A stretch of DNA of 64,000 bases from Pandoraea sp. (GTDB lineage: Bacteria > Pseudomonadota > Gammaproteobacteria > Burkholderiales > Burkholderiaceae), in NCBI RefSeq assembly GCF_004297875.1, contig NZ_SCSK01000024.1, positions 1 through 64,000 on the forward strand, in the 5' to 3' direction. Shown piece by piece: positions 9,347-19,312 of the stretch (its first letter is position 1; every line of letters begins with the position of its first letter). The translations under genes were made by a program, and so were the position numbers. The notes under the pieces were generated by a model. It worked only from the letters and a program-made list of their open reading frames with translations. It was not told where the DNA came from and did not search any database.

Positions 9347-10633
9347 TCAGTCCAGGCCGTCGAACGAGGCGTCGTCCGGGCCGATGCGCGACGGCGTGCG
9401 CCAGGTGACGTCGCGCATCGCGTGCTGTACCTGGTTTTCCACGCCCATGAGCACGGCGAAGATCGCCATGCGGATCGGAATGCCGTTGTCGGTCTGGCGG
9501 AAGATCGCCAGGCGCGGGTCGTGGTTCAGGTCGGTCGACAAATCGTTGGCGCCCGGCCGGCTGTCGCGCGGCAACGGATGCATGATGATCGTGCCGGCAT
9601 CGCACACGCGATTGATCAGCGCCTGGGAGACCTGGAATTCCGGCGTGTAGCCCTCGATCGCCTCGTTGGCGAAACGCTCCTTCTGGATGCGCGTGGCGTA
9701 CACCACGTCGGCGCCGCGCAAGCCTTCCTCGAGCGATTGCGATTGCTCGACCACGTGGCCGCCGCGCTCGACCTGGTCGATGATATAGGCGGGCATTTCC
9801 AGCGACACGGGGGAGATCAGGGTGAATTTCAGGCCGCGATACAGCGCCAGCAGCTTGATCAGCGAATGCACCGTGCGGCCATAGCGCAGGTCGCCGACCA
9901 TTGCCACGTGGGCGCCGTCGACCAGCTTGCCCAGCCGCGAGAATTCGCGCTGGATCGTGTAGAGGTCGAGCATCGCCTGGCTCGGATGCTCGCCCGGGCC
10001 GTCGCCGCCGTTGATCACCGGAATGTTGGTGGCGCGCGCGAATTCGGCCACCGAGCCCTGTTCGGGGTGCCGCACCACCAGGGCGTCGACGTAGCCGCTC
10101 ATGACCCGGCTGGTGTCGTAGATCGATTCGCCCTTGGCCATCGACGAGAAGGTGAAGCCGGTGGTGTCGCACACCGAGCCGCCCAGCCGGCAGAATGCCG
10201 CGCCGAAGCTCACGCGGGTGCGGGTGCTGGCCTCGAAGAACAGGTTGCCCAGCACCGCGCCTTCGAGCACGCGCGAAATTTTCTGGCGGCGTGCGATCGG
10301 CTGCATGATATCGGCGATGCGGAACAGGTCTTCGAGCGATTCGCGGCTGAATTGGTCGACCGACAGCAACTGCGGCTTGCCTTCGACGGCGATGCGCTCG
10401 CGCAACGACGTATGTACGCTTTGCGTATCGCCGCCGGCCGGCGCCTCGCGCTGCACGATTTCATCGACGAATTTCTCGACGATACCCGGCATGCTGCGAA
10501 ATTCGCTCGAATCTTCCGGCAAAAGCCAGGTGTCGAGCGCCCGGCGGCGCACGCCGATACGGTCGGCGAAGCTGTCTCGGGTCATGTTGAGGCGGCGCAT
10601 GGCGTCGCGCAGGAAGGTTTGTTGAGCGCTCAT
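9347..10633 (-). CDS. pyrB: Aspartate carbamoyltransferase, long form
   Basis: 428 residues, about 115 longer than the 311-residue E. coli catalytic chain. The catalytic core has the carbamoyl-phosphate loop EASTRTRVSF, the SMAKGES loop, and the HPLPRDSR and RMAIFAVLMG segments. The first roughly 90 residues (MTRDSFADRIGVRRRALDTWLLPEDSSEFR) look like a helix-turn-helix-type fold fused to the enzyme, a form known in Burkholderia and relatives. No pyrI-like regulatory chain is adjacent. The start is the second of two tandem ATGs, with AAAGGG just upstream. It commits carbamoyl phosphate to pyrimidine synthesis. Confidence 0.93.
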   Translation of the reverse strand: MSAQQTFLRDAMRRLNMTRDSFADRIGVRRRALDTWLLPEDSSEFRSMPGIVEKFVDEIVQREAPAGGDTQSVHTSLRERIAVEGKPQLLSVDQFSRESLEDLFRIADIMQPIARRQKISRVLEGAVLGNLFFEASTRTRVSFGAAFCRLGGSVCDTTGFTFSSMAKGESIYDTSRVMSGYVDALVVRHPEQGSVAEFARATNIPVINGGDGPGEHPSQAMLDLYTIQREFSRLGKLVDGAHVAMVGDLRYGRTVHSLIKLLALYRGLKFTLISPVSLEMPAYIIDQVERGGHVVEQSQSLEEGLRGADVVYATRIQKERFANEAIEGYTPEFQVSQALINRVCDAGTIIMHPLPRDSRPGANDLSTDLNHDPRLAIFRQTDNGIPIRMAIFAVLMGVENQVQHAMRDVTWRTPSRIGPDDASFDGLD

Positions 10634-10719
10634 CATGACCCTTTCTGTTGTATTTGTACGCGATGCGTATAGTACGGCGACGTCTCGTGTTTGTCCACGA
10701 ATTTCAGCGCCGCTCGCAC

Positions 10720-11643
10720 CTACAGCAACTCGATCTCCGGAAAGTTCATCAGGCTGGTCTCGCGCATCACCGCGACGAATTCGCCGATGTACGGCTTGCC
10801 GCTCAGGGCGGGCAGGGTCGCGGCATAGAGCTTGCCGGTGAGGCCGGCGCGGGTAATCGGCCGGGCGGTGACGTAGCGGCGCTCCAGATAGCCGCTCACG
10901 GCCCACAGCGGCAGCGCCGCCAGGCCGCGGCGGCTCGCCACCAATTGCAGGATGGCGACCGTCAATTCGGTGGTGCGGCGTGCCGGTTCGATGCCGGCCG
11001 GGATCAACACCTGCCGCATCAGGTCGAGCATATCGTCCGGCACCGGATAGGTGATGAGCGTCTCGGCGCGGAAGTCCTCGGCGTCGAGGAACGGCTTGGC
11101 GCACAGCGGATGGTCGTTGGCCAGCAACGCCACCATCTGGAAGCTGAACAGCGGGTGATGGTCGACCGCCTCGTCGGGGTCGTATTCGGAGACGATCGCC
11201 AGGTCGGCGCGGTCCTGGTGCAGCAGGCCGATCGGGTCGGCGTGAAAGCCCGAAACGATGTCGAGCTCGATCTCCGGCCAGCGCGCGCGAAAGACGTCCA
11301 TTGCCGGCATCAGCCAGTCGAAGCAGGTATGGCATTCGACGGCGATGCGCAGCGTGCCGCGTGTGCCTTGCGCGAGGCGCACCAGGTCGCGCCCGGCGGC
11401 TTCGACCGACGGCACCACCTGCTCGGCCAGTTCGAGCAGCCGCTTGCCGGCCGGCGTGAAGCTGGGCGGCGCCGATTTGCGCACGAACAGCGGCAGGCCG
11501 TAAAAGTCTTCGAGCGCCTTGATCTGGTGCGACAACGCCGATTGCGTCAGATGCAGCCACTGGGCTGCACGCGAGACGTTGCCAGTGTCGCGCAAGGCCA
11601 GCAGGGTCTGCAGATGGCGGAGTTCGATGGGTGTTCTTGTCAT
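10720..11643 (-). CDS. metR: MetR, LysR-family activator of metE
   Basis: 307 residues. The N-terminal helix-turn-helix reads IELRHLQTLLALRDTGNVSRAAQWLHLTQSALSHQIKALEDFYGLPLFVRK. The effector domain includes ECHTCFDWLMPAMDVFRARWPEIELDIVSGFH, characteristic of MetR, which senses homocysteine. It is divergent from metE with 96 bases between the start codons, the conserved metR-metE arrangement. A near-match to the MetR consensus TGAA-N5-TTCA is present as TGAA-AATAA-TTAA at 11643-11655, overlapping the metR start, as expected for autoregulation. Confidence 0.94.
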   Translation of the reverse strand: MTRTPIELRHLQTLLALRDTGNVSRAAQWLHLTQSALSHQIKALEDFYGLPLFVRKSAPPSFTPAGKRLLELAEQVVPSVEAAGRDLVRLAQGTRGTLRIAVECHTCFDWLMPAMDVFRARWPEIELDIVSGFHADPIGLLHQDRADLAIVSEYDPDEAVDHHPLFSFQMVALLANDHPLCAKPFLDAEDFRAETLITYPVPDDMLDLMRQVLIPAGIEPARRTTELTVAILQLVASRRGLAALPLWAVSGYLERRYVTARPITRAGLTGKLYAATLPALSGKPYIGEFVAVMRETSLMNFPEIELL

Positions 11644-11739
11644 GAAAATAATTAATGATTATCAGAAATAACTTTCGTTTGAATAATAAATGAGCGAGGC
11701 GGATACTGCCAGCAGACTTTCAATGGCAGAGGAATGGCA

Positions 11740-14112
11740 ATGGCTGGAGCACACGTATTGGGTTTGCCGCGCATCGGCGCGCACCGCGAGCTGAAATTCG
11801 CGCTGGAAAAATTCTGGCGCAAGGAAATCGACGAGACGGCATTGACGCACACCGGCCGCGCACTGCGCCACGCCAATTGGCAGGCGCAGCGCGAGGCGGG
11901 CGCCGCAGCGGGGCTCGGCGGCCTGGATAGCGTGACGGTGGGCGATTTTGCCTGGTACGACCACGTGCTGAACACGCTCGCGCATGTCGGCGGGCTGCCG
12001 GCACGCTTCGGCTTCGACGCCCGTGATCTCGATCTGGACGCCTACTTCGCCATGGCGCGCGGCAACGCCGCCCAGCCGGCGTTGGAAATGACGAAGTGGT
12101 TCGATACCAATTATCACTACCTGGTGCCGGAATATAGTCCGGCAACGACCTTCGGGGAGGGCGTGAATTGGCTGTTCGACGAGGTGGCCGAGGCGCAGGC
12201 GCTCGGTCATCCGGTCAAGGCGGTGCTGGTCGGCCCGCTCACGCTGCTGTATCTGGGCAAGGAGAAGGACGGCCTGGCCGATCGCCTGACGCTCCTGCCG
12301 GCTCTGCTGGCGCAGTATGAGCGCCTGTTGGCGCGGCTCCGTGCGCAGGGCGTGGCGTGGGTGCAGATCGACGAGCCGTTGTTTGCACTCGATTTGCCTG
12401 CCGCCTGGCTGGCCGCGGCCGCGCCGGCCTATCGCCGGCTGGCGCCGCTCGCGCCGCGCATTTTGCTGACCACATATTTCGGCGACGTCAGCGAGCATGC
12501 GGCCTTGCTCAAGGCCCTGCCGGTGGCCGGCCTGCACCTCGACCTGGCCCGCGCACCGCAGCAGCTCGCCACGTTTGTCGATGGCTACCCGGCCGACAAG
12601 GTGCTCTCATGCGGCGTGGTCGACGGGCGCAACGTATGGCGGCACGATCTGGCCGGCTCGCTCGCGTTGCTCGCGCCCGCGCACGCGGCGCTGGGCGATC
12701 GGCTCTGGGTGGGCTCGAGCTGCTCGCTGCTGCATGCGCCGGTCGATGCGCGCCTGGAGACCCAACTGGACGACGAGCTGCGCGCGTGGCTGGCGTTCGG
12801 TCGCCAAAAGCTCGACGAGATTGCGGTGCTGCGCCGGGCGCTCACGGATGGCGTGGCATCGGTGCAGGCCGCATTCGACGATACCGCCCGGGCGCTGGCG
12901 GCGCGCCGCAGCTCGCCGCGCATTCACAATCCGGTCGTGCGCCGCAAGCTCGACGGTCTGAGCGAGGCCGATGCGCGCCGCCGCAGCGACTACGCGACGC
13001 GCATCGCCGCGCAACAGGCGTGGCTCAAGCTGCCGCTGCTGCCGACCACCACCATCGGCTCGTTCCCGCAAACCGCCGAGATTCGCGCCGCGCGCGCCGG
13101 CTTCAAGCGCAAGCAGTTGACGCATCTCGATTATCTGGAAGCGATGCGCGCGCAGATTCGCCTGGCGATCGAAAAGCAGGAATCCTATGGACTGGACGTG
13201 CTCGTGCACGGCGAGGCCGAGCGCAACGATATGGTCGAGTATTTCGGCGAACTGCTGTGGGGCTATGCGATCACCGAGAACGGCTGGGTGCAAAGCTACG
13301 GTTCGCGCTGCGTCAAGCCGCCGGTGATCTACGGCGATGTGTACCTGCCCGAACCGATGACGGTGACCTGGAGCGCCTATGCGCAAAGCCTGACGAGCAA
13401 ACCGGTCAAGGGAATGCTGACCGGGCCGGTGACGATGCTGCAGTGGGCCTTCGTGCGCGACGATCAGCCGCGCGAGCGCACCGCTTTGCAGATCGCGCTG
13501 GCGCTGCGCGACGAGGTGCTCGCCCTGGAAAAAGCCGGCGTGCGGGTGATCCAGATCGACGAGCCGGCACTGCGCGAAGGCCTGCCGCTGCGCCGGCGCG
13601 ACTGGGCGGAATATCTCGACTGGGCGGTGCGGGCTTTCAAGGTAGCCTCATGCGCGGTGGCCGACGATACGCAAATTCACACGCATATGTGCTACTCGGA
13701 GTTTCACGACATTCTGCCGTCGATCGCGGCGCTCGATGCCGACGTGATCTCGATCGAGACCACGCGCTCCGACATGGAACTGCTCGATGCCTTCGAGGCG
13801 TTCGACTATCCGAATGAAATCGGCCCAGGCGTGTATGACATTCACTCGCCGCGCGTGCCCGCGCAGGCCGAGATGGAGCGCTTGATCGAGGCTGCGCTGG
13901 CGCGTATTCCGGCCCAGCGGCTGTGGGTGAATCCCGATTGCGGGCTGAAGACGCGCGATTGGGCCCAGGTCGACCCGGCGCTCACCGCGATGGTCGCGGC
14001 GGCTCAGGCGGTGCGGGCCAGGCTGCCGGACCACGGCGGCGCGGGCCTTGCGGCCCGCCTGGCCGCGCTGCCTGCTAGGGGTGCATCAGCGGGAATATCA
14101 CCAGTCCGATGA
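11740..14112 (+). CDS. metE: Cobalamin-independent methionine synthase
   Basis: About 790 residues. It transfers a methyl group from 5-methyltetrahydropteroyltri-glutamate to homocysteine. The N-terminal domain opens [23 protein letters not shown]. The C-terminal catalytic domain has TTIGSFPQT and the zinc ligands HTHMCY (His about 649, Cys about 651) and NPDCGLKTR (Cys about 734). The ATG at 11740 has AGAGGA at better spacing than the ATG six bases earlier. It is divergent from metR. The 3' end overlaps the convergent chrA by 38 bases, an unusually tight junction. Confidence 0.96.
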   Translation: MAGAHVLGLPRIGAHRELKFALEKFWRKEIDETALTHTGRALRHANWQAQREAGAAAGLGGLDSVTVGDFAWYDHVLNTLAHVGGLPARFGFDARDLDLDAYFAMARGNAAQPALEMTKWFDTNYHYLVPEYSPATTFGEGVNWLFDEVAEAQALGHPVKAVLVGPLTLLYLGKEKDGLADRLTLLPALLAQYERLLARLRAQGVAWVQIDEPLFALDLPAAWLAAAAPAYRRLAPLAPRILLTTYFGDVSEHAALLKALPVAGLHLDLARAPQQLATFVDGYPADKVLSCGVVDGRNVWRHDLAGSLALLAPAHAALGDRLWVGSSCSLLHAPVDARLETQLDDELRAWLAFGRQKLDEIAVLRRALTDGVASVQAAFDDTARALAARRSSPRIHNPVVRRKLDGLSEADARRRSDYATRIAAQQAWLKLPLLPTTTIGSFPQTAEIRAARAGFKRKQLTHLDYLEAMRAQIRLAIEKQESYGLDVLVHGEAERNDMVEYFGELLWGYAITENGWVQSYGSRCVKPPVIYGDVYLPEPMTVTWSAYAQSLTSKPVKGMLTGPVTMLQWAFVRDDQPRERTALQIALALRDEVLALEKAGVRVIQIDEPALREGLPLRRRDWAEYLDWAVRAFKVASCAVADDTQIHTHMCYSEFHDILPSIAALDADVISIETTRSDMELLDAFEAFDYPNEIGPGVYDIHSPRVPAQAEMERLIEAALARIPAQRLWVNPDCGLKTRDWAQVDPALTAMVAAAQAVRARLPDHGGAGLAARLAALPARGASAGISPVR

Positions 14113-15250
14113 TGGCGGCGGCAACCACCACGACCGGCTCGGGCAGTTTCTTGAAACGCCAGAGCATGCCGATGGTGATCAGCGCCAGCGCAACGGTCGG
14201 CAGGTCGACGATGGATCGTTTGGCGATGACGATGACCGAGCCGGTAATCGCTCCGACAGCCGCTGCCGTGATGCCGTCGACGAACGCCCGCACGCCCGGC
14301 AGTTTCCCGTACTTCTTGAAGTAGGGCGCGGGTATCACGGTAAACAGGTAGCACGGTAGAAAGGTCCCGAGCGAGGCAACGCAGGCCCCGGGCAGGCCGG
14401 CGATCAGGTAGCCGATGAAGCCGACGGTGATGACCACCGGTCCTGGCGTGATCATCGCGACGGCCACCGCGTCGACGAATTGCTTGTCGTTGAGCCAGTG
14501 GTGCTCGGTCACGACGCCACCGTAGAGGAACGGCACAATGGCAAGGCCGGACCCGAACACAAAGGCGCCGGCCTTGATAAAAAAAGCGCCCAGCTGACCA
14601 AGCAGCGGCAAGCCAAGATCGCCGGGCAGGCCGCTGGCCAGCGGCAGGTGCGTCGCCGCCAGCGCATTCAGGCCGCTATGACCGAGCCACTTCGGAGGTG
14701 CGCGCCATAGCCATCCGACCAGCCCGGCCGCAATGAAGAGCCAGGCGATCTCGGATTCCGTTGCGACCGTGACCGCAGCCAGAATCAGGTAAATCGCCCA
14801 CAGGAACCTGTCTTTGCCGACCGTCTTGACGGTTAGCTTGTACGCGCTGATCGCGATGATGCCGACCACGCAGGCGCCAACCCCGTAAAAAACCGCCTGC
14901 ATCCATGCGAGCCCGCCGAAATGCACGTAGGCCCACCCCAGCGACACCACCATCAGGAATGACGGCAACACAAAGGCGACGCCGACCAGCGTCGCTCCCA
15001 GGATGCGGTAATGCACGTAGCCCAGATAAATGGCAAGCTGCGCGGCCAGCGGGCCCGGTGCGAGTTGCGCCAGCGTGAGCCCTTCCTTGTAATCGGCCTC
15101 GGTGATCCAGCCCAGGCGCTCGACCAGGTCGCGCCGCATATAGCCGGCCAGTGCCACCGGGCCGCCGAAGCCGAAGGTGCCCAGGCGCAGCATGTAGCGG
15201 GTCAGTTGGCCAATCGTGTAGCCAGGGGCGGATACCTCGGAAGCGTTCAC
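14075..15250 (-). CDS. chrA: Chromate transporter ChrA (long-chain CHR family)
   Basis: 391 residues from a GTG start. Two homologous CHR domains are visible: [29 protein letters not shown] with [21 protein letters not shown] in the first half, and [20 protein letters not shown] with [28 protein letters not shown] in the second. These proteins extrude chromate. The start is set by AAGGAG six bases before the GTG at 15250. That GTG overlaps the chrB stop codon as GTGA (15247-15250), implying translational coupling. The 3' end runs 38 bases into metE on the other strand. Confidence 0.95.
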   Translation of the reverse strand: MNASEVSAPGYTIGQLTRYMLRLGTFGFGGPVALAGYMRRDLVERLGWITEADYKEGLTLAQLAPGPLAAQLAIYLGYVHYRILGATLVGVAFVLPSFLMVVSLGWAYVHFGGLAWMQAVFYGVGACVVGIIAISAYKLTVKTVGKDRFLWAIYLILAAVTVATESEIAWLFIAAGLVGWLWRAPPKWLGHSGLNALAATHLPLASGLPGDLGLPLLGQLGAFFIKAGAFVFGSGLAIVPFLYGGVVTEHHWLNDKQFVDAVAVAMITPGPVVITVGFIGYLIAGLPGACVASLGTFLPCYLFTVIPAPYFKKYGKLPGVRAFVDGITAAAVGAITGSVIVIAKRSIVDLPTVALALITIGMLWRFKKLPEPVVVVAAAIIGLVIFPLMHP

Positions 15251-16224
15251 GGGCGGCTCCTTGTGTCGGTGTTCGTCTGGCTCGAAAAATAGGCATGAAG
15301 CGAATCGAGCACGGGGCATATCGCATCGAGCAATTCATTGTCGTCGCAGGCACGTTGCCGAGCGCCGGCGAGGACGGCTTCGAAACCGCTGGCCTGCGGC
15401 ACCGGCGCACCTCCGACGTCGAGCGCGCGTACCATCTCGCCCAACTGGCGCAGGCCGGCGTCATGATCGAGCCCGAAGCTGGCGGCCAATACCTGGAAGG
15501 TCACAAGGGCGCCGACATGCGTGAAAGCGGCACCGTCGAAATCGAACCCCAGCGCGTCGGGAGGACAGTCGTCGGGCGATGCAAGCCAACTGAAACGAGC
15601 CTGCGGATCGATGAAACGCCGAATCAGCCAGGCGCTGGCGACGCGGTCGACCCAGAGACGCCGGCGCGTCGCCCAATGCCGGTTTCGATAATCGTCGAGC
15701 TGCAAGCGGGCAATACTGCCGTCGACACAGTGGGGTTCTCCCGGCGAGGTGATGGTGTCGATCAGCGCCGTGAAATCCTGCCAGGCGGCCTCGGCGTCGA
15801 TCGCGGCGTCGCTGGGAAAATAGTCGGTTGCCCTGATGGCCTCATATTCCTTGCCCAAGCGCCGCAGCAGCCGCGTGGTTTCGGCTGCCGATAGCCCGGC
15901 CACGGTCTTGCGGGCCTCGGCCAGCGCTCGAACGAAATCGGCGTAGTCGCCGGCACGGTCGAACAATGCCCGAAACTCGCCCTCCTGATCCGCGTCGCGG
16001 CTTGGCGCGTGCATCAGATGCGCGATGCCGCCTGCCGCAATGACGCCTTTGCCCAGTTCCGCAAGCTCGCTGTCACGCGTGCCACCGCCTGGCAGCAGAT
16101 AGACGCCGTCGCGCAACACGGCGCAACCCCTGGCTTTGAGCGCTCGCCAGTACCGCATGCGTGCGGTGGCGTTGTCGGTCGGCAGGGTGAGGACGAAGAC
16201 AAGCCAATCGGTAAAGGCATTCAT
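15247..16224 (-). CDS. chrB: Chromate resistance regulator ChrB
   Basis: 325 residues from the ATG at 16224. The N-terminal part (DWLVFVLTLPTDNATARMRYWRALKARGCAVLRDGVYLLP) and the C-terminal ChrB domain (RRRLWVDRVASAWLIRRFIDPQARFSWL, HVGALVTFQVLAASFGL) are both present. ChrB senses chromate and controls the operon with chrA. A GTG three codons upstream (16233) is also in frame. No Shine-Dalgarno sequence precedes either start; instead a palindrome covers the start codon, so autoregulation and leaderless translation are both plausible. It is the first gene of a coupled chrB-chrA operon. Confidence 0.92.
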   Translation of the reverse strand: MNAFTDWLVFVLTLPTDNATARMRYWRALKARGCAVLRDGVYLLPGGGTRDSELAELGKGVIAAGGIAHLMHAPSRDADQEGEFRALFDRAGDYADFVRALAEARKTVAGLSAAETTRLLRRLGKEYEAIRATDYFPSDAAIDAEAAWQDFTALIDTITSPGEPHCVDGSIARLQLDDYRNRHWATRRRLWVDRVASAWLIRRFIDPQARFSWLASPDDCPPDALGFDFDGAAFTHVGALVTFQVLAASFGLDHDAGLRQLGEMVRALDVGGAPVPQASGFEAVLAGARQRACDDNELLDAICPVLDSLHAYFSSQTNTDTRSRP

Positions 16225-16258
16225 GTAATGCACATTACAATGAAGTTATATATATAAC
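16224..16258 (-). promoter_or_regulatory. Palindromic operator/promoter of chrBA
   Basis: Two dyads lie side by side: TGTAATG-CA-CATTACA (16224-16239), which overlaps the chrB start, and the perfect 14-bp palindrome GTTATATATATAAC (16245-16258). The second contains -10-like hexamers (TATAAC/TATATA read leftward). A transcript starting 6-8 bases after it would begin at or just before the start codon. Confidence 0.6.
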
Positions 16259-16271
16259 AATAGAAATGCGG

Positions 16272-16296
16272 GAACACCCTGACTCGAGCGGTGTTC
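16272..16296. repeat. Inverted repeat GAACACC-N11-GGTGTTC
   Basis: Perfect 7-bp arms at 16272-16278 and 16290-16296 in the gap between pepN (ending at 16508) and chrB. It could be a weak terminator for pepN, though there is no T-run, or a second operator upstream of the chrB promoter. Confidence 0.5.
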
Positions 16297-16507
16297 TCGA
16301 GGATCGGTGTCGGATGGAGGATTCGAATACAGGCGCGGGACGCGAGGGTGAGGCGCATCCGGGAGAGGACTTCAATGATCGCGGGATGGGGCTCGGACGC
16401 CCGCGGCGTGGGCGGTGCGTCCGTCAATGGCTGCCGTCGCCCGGGCAAGTGCAAATGCGCATGCCAACGCGCCGGGTGCCGGTGCGTTGGCGCGTGCGCC
16501 CAGGCGG

Positions 16508-19183
16508 CTAGCCGATCGCCTTGTCGACGATTTCCCGCACGTCTTTGGACAGCCCCTGGTGGGCGGCCACGCGGTTGAGCGCGTCGAGCATCGCGCTGCG
16601 CAGCGCCGGCGTGTATTTGCGCCAGCGGTCGAGCACGCGCGCGAGGCGGGCGGCGACTTGCGGATTGAGTGCGTCGAGCGCCAGCACCTGGTCGGCCCAG
16701 AACGCGTAGCCGGAGCCGTCGGCGGCGTGGAATTGCGCCGGGTTGCCGGCGCAGAAGCTGAAGATCAGCGCGCGGGCGCGGTTCGGGTTCTTCAGCGTGA
16801 AGGCCGGATGCTGCAGCAGCGTGCGTATCGTATCGATGACGCGTTGCGCGCCGGTGGCGCGCTGCATGGCCTGCAGCGCGAACCATTTGTCGATGGCCAG
16901 CGGCTCTTGCTCGAAGCGGCTGTAAAACTCGGCCAGTGCCGCGGATGCGGGCTCCTGCGCGCTCTGCCCGCCGTTGACCAGCGCGTTGAGCGCGGCCAGG
17001 CGATCGGTCATGTTGTTGGCGTGTTCGTACTGGACCTGGGCGGTCTGCGTGACGTGCGTGTCGTTGAGTTCGCTCAGGTAACTCAATGCCAGATTCTTCA
17101 ACCCGCGCTGGCCGGCCGAGGCGGCATCGGGGCGGTAATCGCCCGGTGTCTGGTGATTGTGATAGGCGGCCAGCCATTCGGTATGCAAGGCGGTGGCCAG
17201 CCGCTGGCGCATGTATTGCCGGGCCGCATGAATGGCCGCCGGATCGATTTCGTCCATCTGCTCGCCAATGTAACTCTCGCCGGGCAGCGTCAGCGCCAGT
17301 TCGCGGTAGGCCGGGTCGAGCGTGCTGTCGCGCAGCACCTGGCGGAACGCGTCGATGACGAAGGTGTCGACGCTGGGCAGCTCGCCGCGCCGGATCGCGT
17401 CGACATGCGTGAGCAACTGGCGGGTGGCCAGCCGCTGGCCGGCTTCCCAGCGATTGAACGGATCGCTGTCGTGGGCCATCAGAAAGGCCAGCTCGTCGAC
17501 CGTGTATTCGTGCTCGACGATCACCGGCGCCGAGAAGTTGCGCAGCAGCGACGGCAGCGGCGGCTCGTCGATCTCGACGAAGGTAAAGCGCTGCTCGGCC
17601 TCGGTGAAATCCAGCACGCGGGTAGTGGTGGCCGCGCCATCGTCTCCCTGCAGGCGCAGCGGCAGGTCGTGCCCGGACGTGTCGAGCAGGCCGACGGCGA
17701 AAGGAATGTGGAACGGCAGCTTGTCGGGCGTGCCGGGCAGCGTCTCGACGCCGACCTTGGGGCATTCCTGCCGCAGCGTCAGGGTGTAGGTGCGCGCGGC
17801 CGCATCGTGATGGCCGGTGACCTTGACGCGCGGCGTGCCGGCCTGGCTGTACCAGCGGCTGAACTGCGTCAGGTCGCGCCCGTTGGCATCGGCCATCGCC
17901 TGGCGAAAATCGTCGCAGGTGACGGCCTGTCCGTCGTGCCGCGCGAAGTAGAGATCCATCCCTCGGCGAAAGCCGTCCCGGCCGAGCAGGGTCTGGTACA
18001 TGCGCACGACTTCGGCGCCTTTTTCATACACCGTCACGGTGTAGAAATTGTTGATCTCGACATAGCTGTCGGGCCGCACCGGGTGCGCCATCGGCCCGGC
18101 GTCCTCGGGAAACTGCGCCTGGCGCAGCACGCGTACGTCTTCGATGCGCTTGACCGCGCGCCCCGATTCGGTGCCCATCATGTCGGCCGAAAATTCCTGA
18201 TCGCGGAATACCGTCAGGCCTTCCTTGAGGCTGAGCTGGAACCAGTCGCGGCAGGTCACGCGGTTGCCGGTCCAGTTATGGAAATATTCATGGCCGACCA
18301 CCGCCTCGATATTGCCGTAGTCGACATCGGTGGCGGTTTGCGCGTCGGCCAGCACGTATTTGGTGTTGAAGACGTTCAGGCCCTTGTTTTCCATCGCGCC
18401 CATGTTGAAGTCGCTCACGGCGACGATCATGAAGCGCTCCAGATCGAGCGCCAGGCCAAAGCGCTGTTCGTCCCAGCGGATCGCATGGATCAGCGAGGCC
18501 ATCGCGTGCGCGGTCTTGGGCAGGTCGCGCGGCTCGACCCACACCTGCAGCAGCTTTTCTTCGCCCGAACCGATGCGAATGCGCTCCTCGCGGCACACCA
18601 GCTGGCCTGCCACTACCGCAAACAGATAACTGGGTTTCTTGAACGGATCGTGCCAGACGGCATAATGCCGGCCGTCGGGCAGCTCGCCCTGTTCGGCGAG
18701 ATTGCCGTTGGCCAGCAGGATCGGGTAGCGTTGCCGGTCTGCGCGCAGCGTCACGGTGTAAGTGGCCATGACGTCGGGCCGGTCGAGAAAGTAGGTGATC
18801 TTGCGAAAACCCTCGGCCTCGCATTGCGTAAAGAAGTTGCCGTTCGACACATACAGCCCCATCAGCGAGGTATTCTCCTGAGGGCGGCAGCGCGTGACCA
18901 GACGCAGCTCGAAATCCTGCGGCGGGTGCTCGATGAGCAGGCCATCGGGCGTCAGGCGATGGTCGTGGCAAGGCGCCCCGTCGATCTCGATGCCGAGCAG
19001 TTCCAGTTCCTGCCCGTGCAGCAGCAGCGCCGCGCCGGCGGCCTGCGGATTGCGGCGCACCCGCATGCGGTTGGTGACGGTGGTGTTGCCGGGATCCAGA
19101 TCGAAAGCCAGATCGACGGTATCGATCAGATAGGCAGGAGGGGTGTAATCGGTGCGGCGGACTGCGGTATCTGGGCTTGGCAT
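16508..19183 (-). CDS. pepN: Aminopeptidase N (M1 zinc metallopeptidase)
   Basis: 891 residues, close to the E. coli enzyme (870). The substrate-binding GAMEN motif lies near residue 263. The zinc site HEYFHNW is near residue 298, with the third ligand Glu in LSLKEGLT about 19 residues later. The C-terminal helical domain (TPALRSAMLDALNRVAAHQGLSKDVREIVDKAIG) is complete. It removes N-terminal residues from peptides in the cytoplasm during protein turnover. The start ATG opens MPSPDTAVRRTDYTPPAYLID. It is a single gene divergent from the DUF4136 lipoprotein gene. Confidence 0.96.
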   Translation of the reverse strand: MPSPDTAVRRTDYTPPAYLIDTVDLAFDLDPGNTTVTNRMRVRRNPQAAGAALLLHGQELELLGIEIDGAPCHDHRLTPDGLLIEHPPQDFELRLVTRCRPQENTSLMGLYVSNGNFFTQCEAEGFRKITYFLDRPDVMATYTVTLRADRQRYPILLANGNLAEQGELPDGRHYAVWHDPFKKPSYLFAVVAGQLVCREERIRIGSGEEKLLQVWVEPRDLPKTAHAMASLIHAIRWDEQRFGLALDLERFMIVAVSDFNMGAMENKGLNVFNTKYVLADAQTATDVDYGNIEAVVGHEYFHNWTGNRVTCRDWFQLSLKEGLTVFRDQEFSADMMGTESGRAVKRIEDVRVLRQAQFPEDAGPMAHPVRPDSYVEINNFYTVTVYEKGAEVVRMYQTLLGRDGFRRGMDLYFARHDGQAVTCDDFRQAMADANGRDLTQFSRWYSQAGTPRVKVTGHHDAAARTYTLTLRQECPKVGVETLPGTPDKLPFHIPFAVGLLDTSGHDLPLRLQGDDGAATTTRVLDFTEAEQRFTFVEIDEPPLPSLLRNFSAPVIVEHEYTVDELAFLMAHDSDPFNRWEAGQRLATRQLLTHVDAIRRGELPSVDTFVIDAFRQVLRDSTLDPAYRELALTLPGESYIGEQMDEIDPAAIHAARQYMRQRLATALHTEWLAAYHNHQTPGDYRPDAASAGQRGLKNLALSYLSELNDTHVTQTAQVQYEHANNMTDRLAALNALVNGGQSAQEPASAALAEFYSRFEQEPLAIDKWFALQAMQRATGAQRVIDTIRTLLQHPAFTLKNPNRARALIFSFCAGNPAQFHAADGSGYAFWADQVLALDALNPQVAARLARVLDRWRKYTPALRSAMLDALNRVAAHQGLSKDVREIVDKAIG

Positions 19184-19312
19184 GGGAACTCGGTAAGCGG
19201 CACGTGATGGTTAAATTGTACCTAAGCGGCGCGGCACCCGCCGGAATTGAATTTCACGGCAGGGGCCCAGTCGAAGGAAAATACTCGCTGCGCGAAATTT
19301 CAAGGAGAAGCG

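Noticed and set aside
16415..19207. A 930-codon + strand open frame opposite pepN, and similar long frames opposite xdhB (24603-27002), xdhA, nirB (50298-52793) and dnaE2 (41162-44164)
   Set aside because: All are antisense shadows of strongly supported genes in high-GC DNA; none shows motifs, a signal or a ribosome site.
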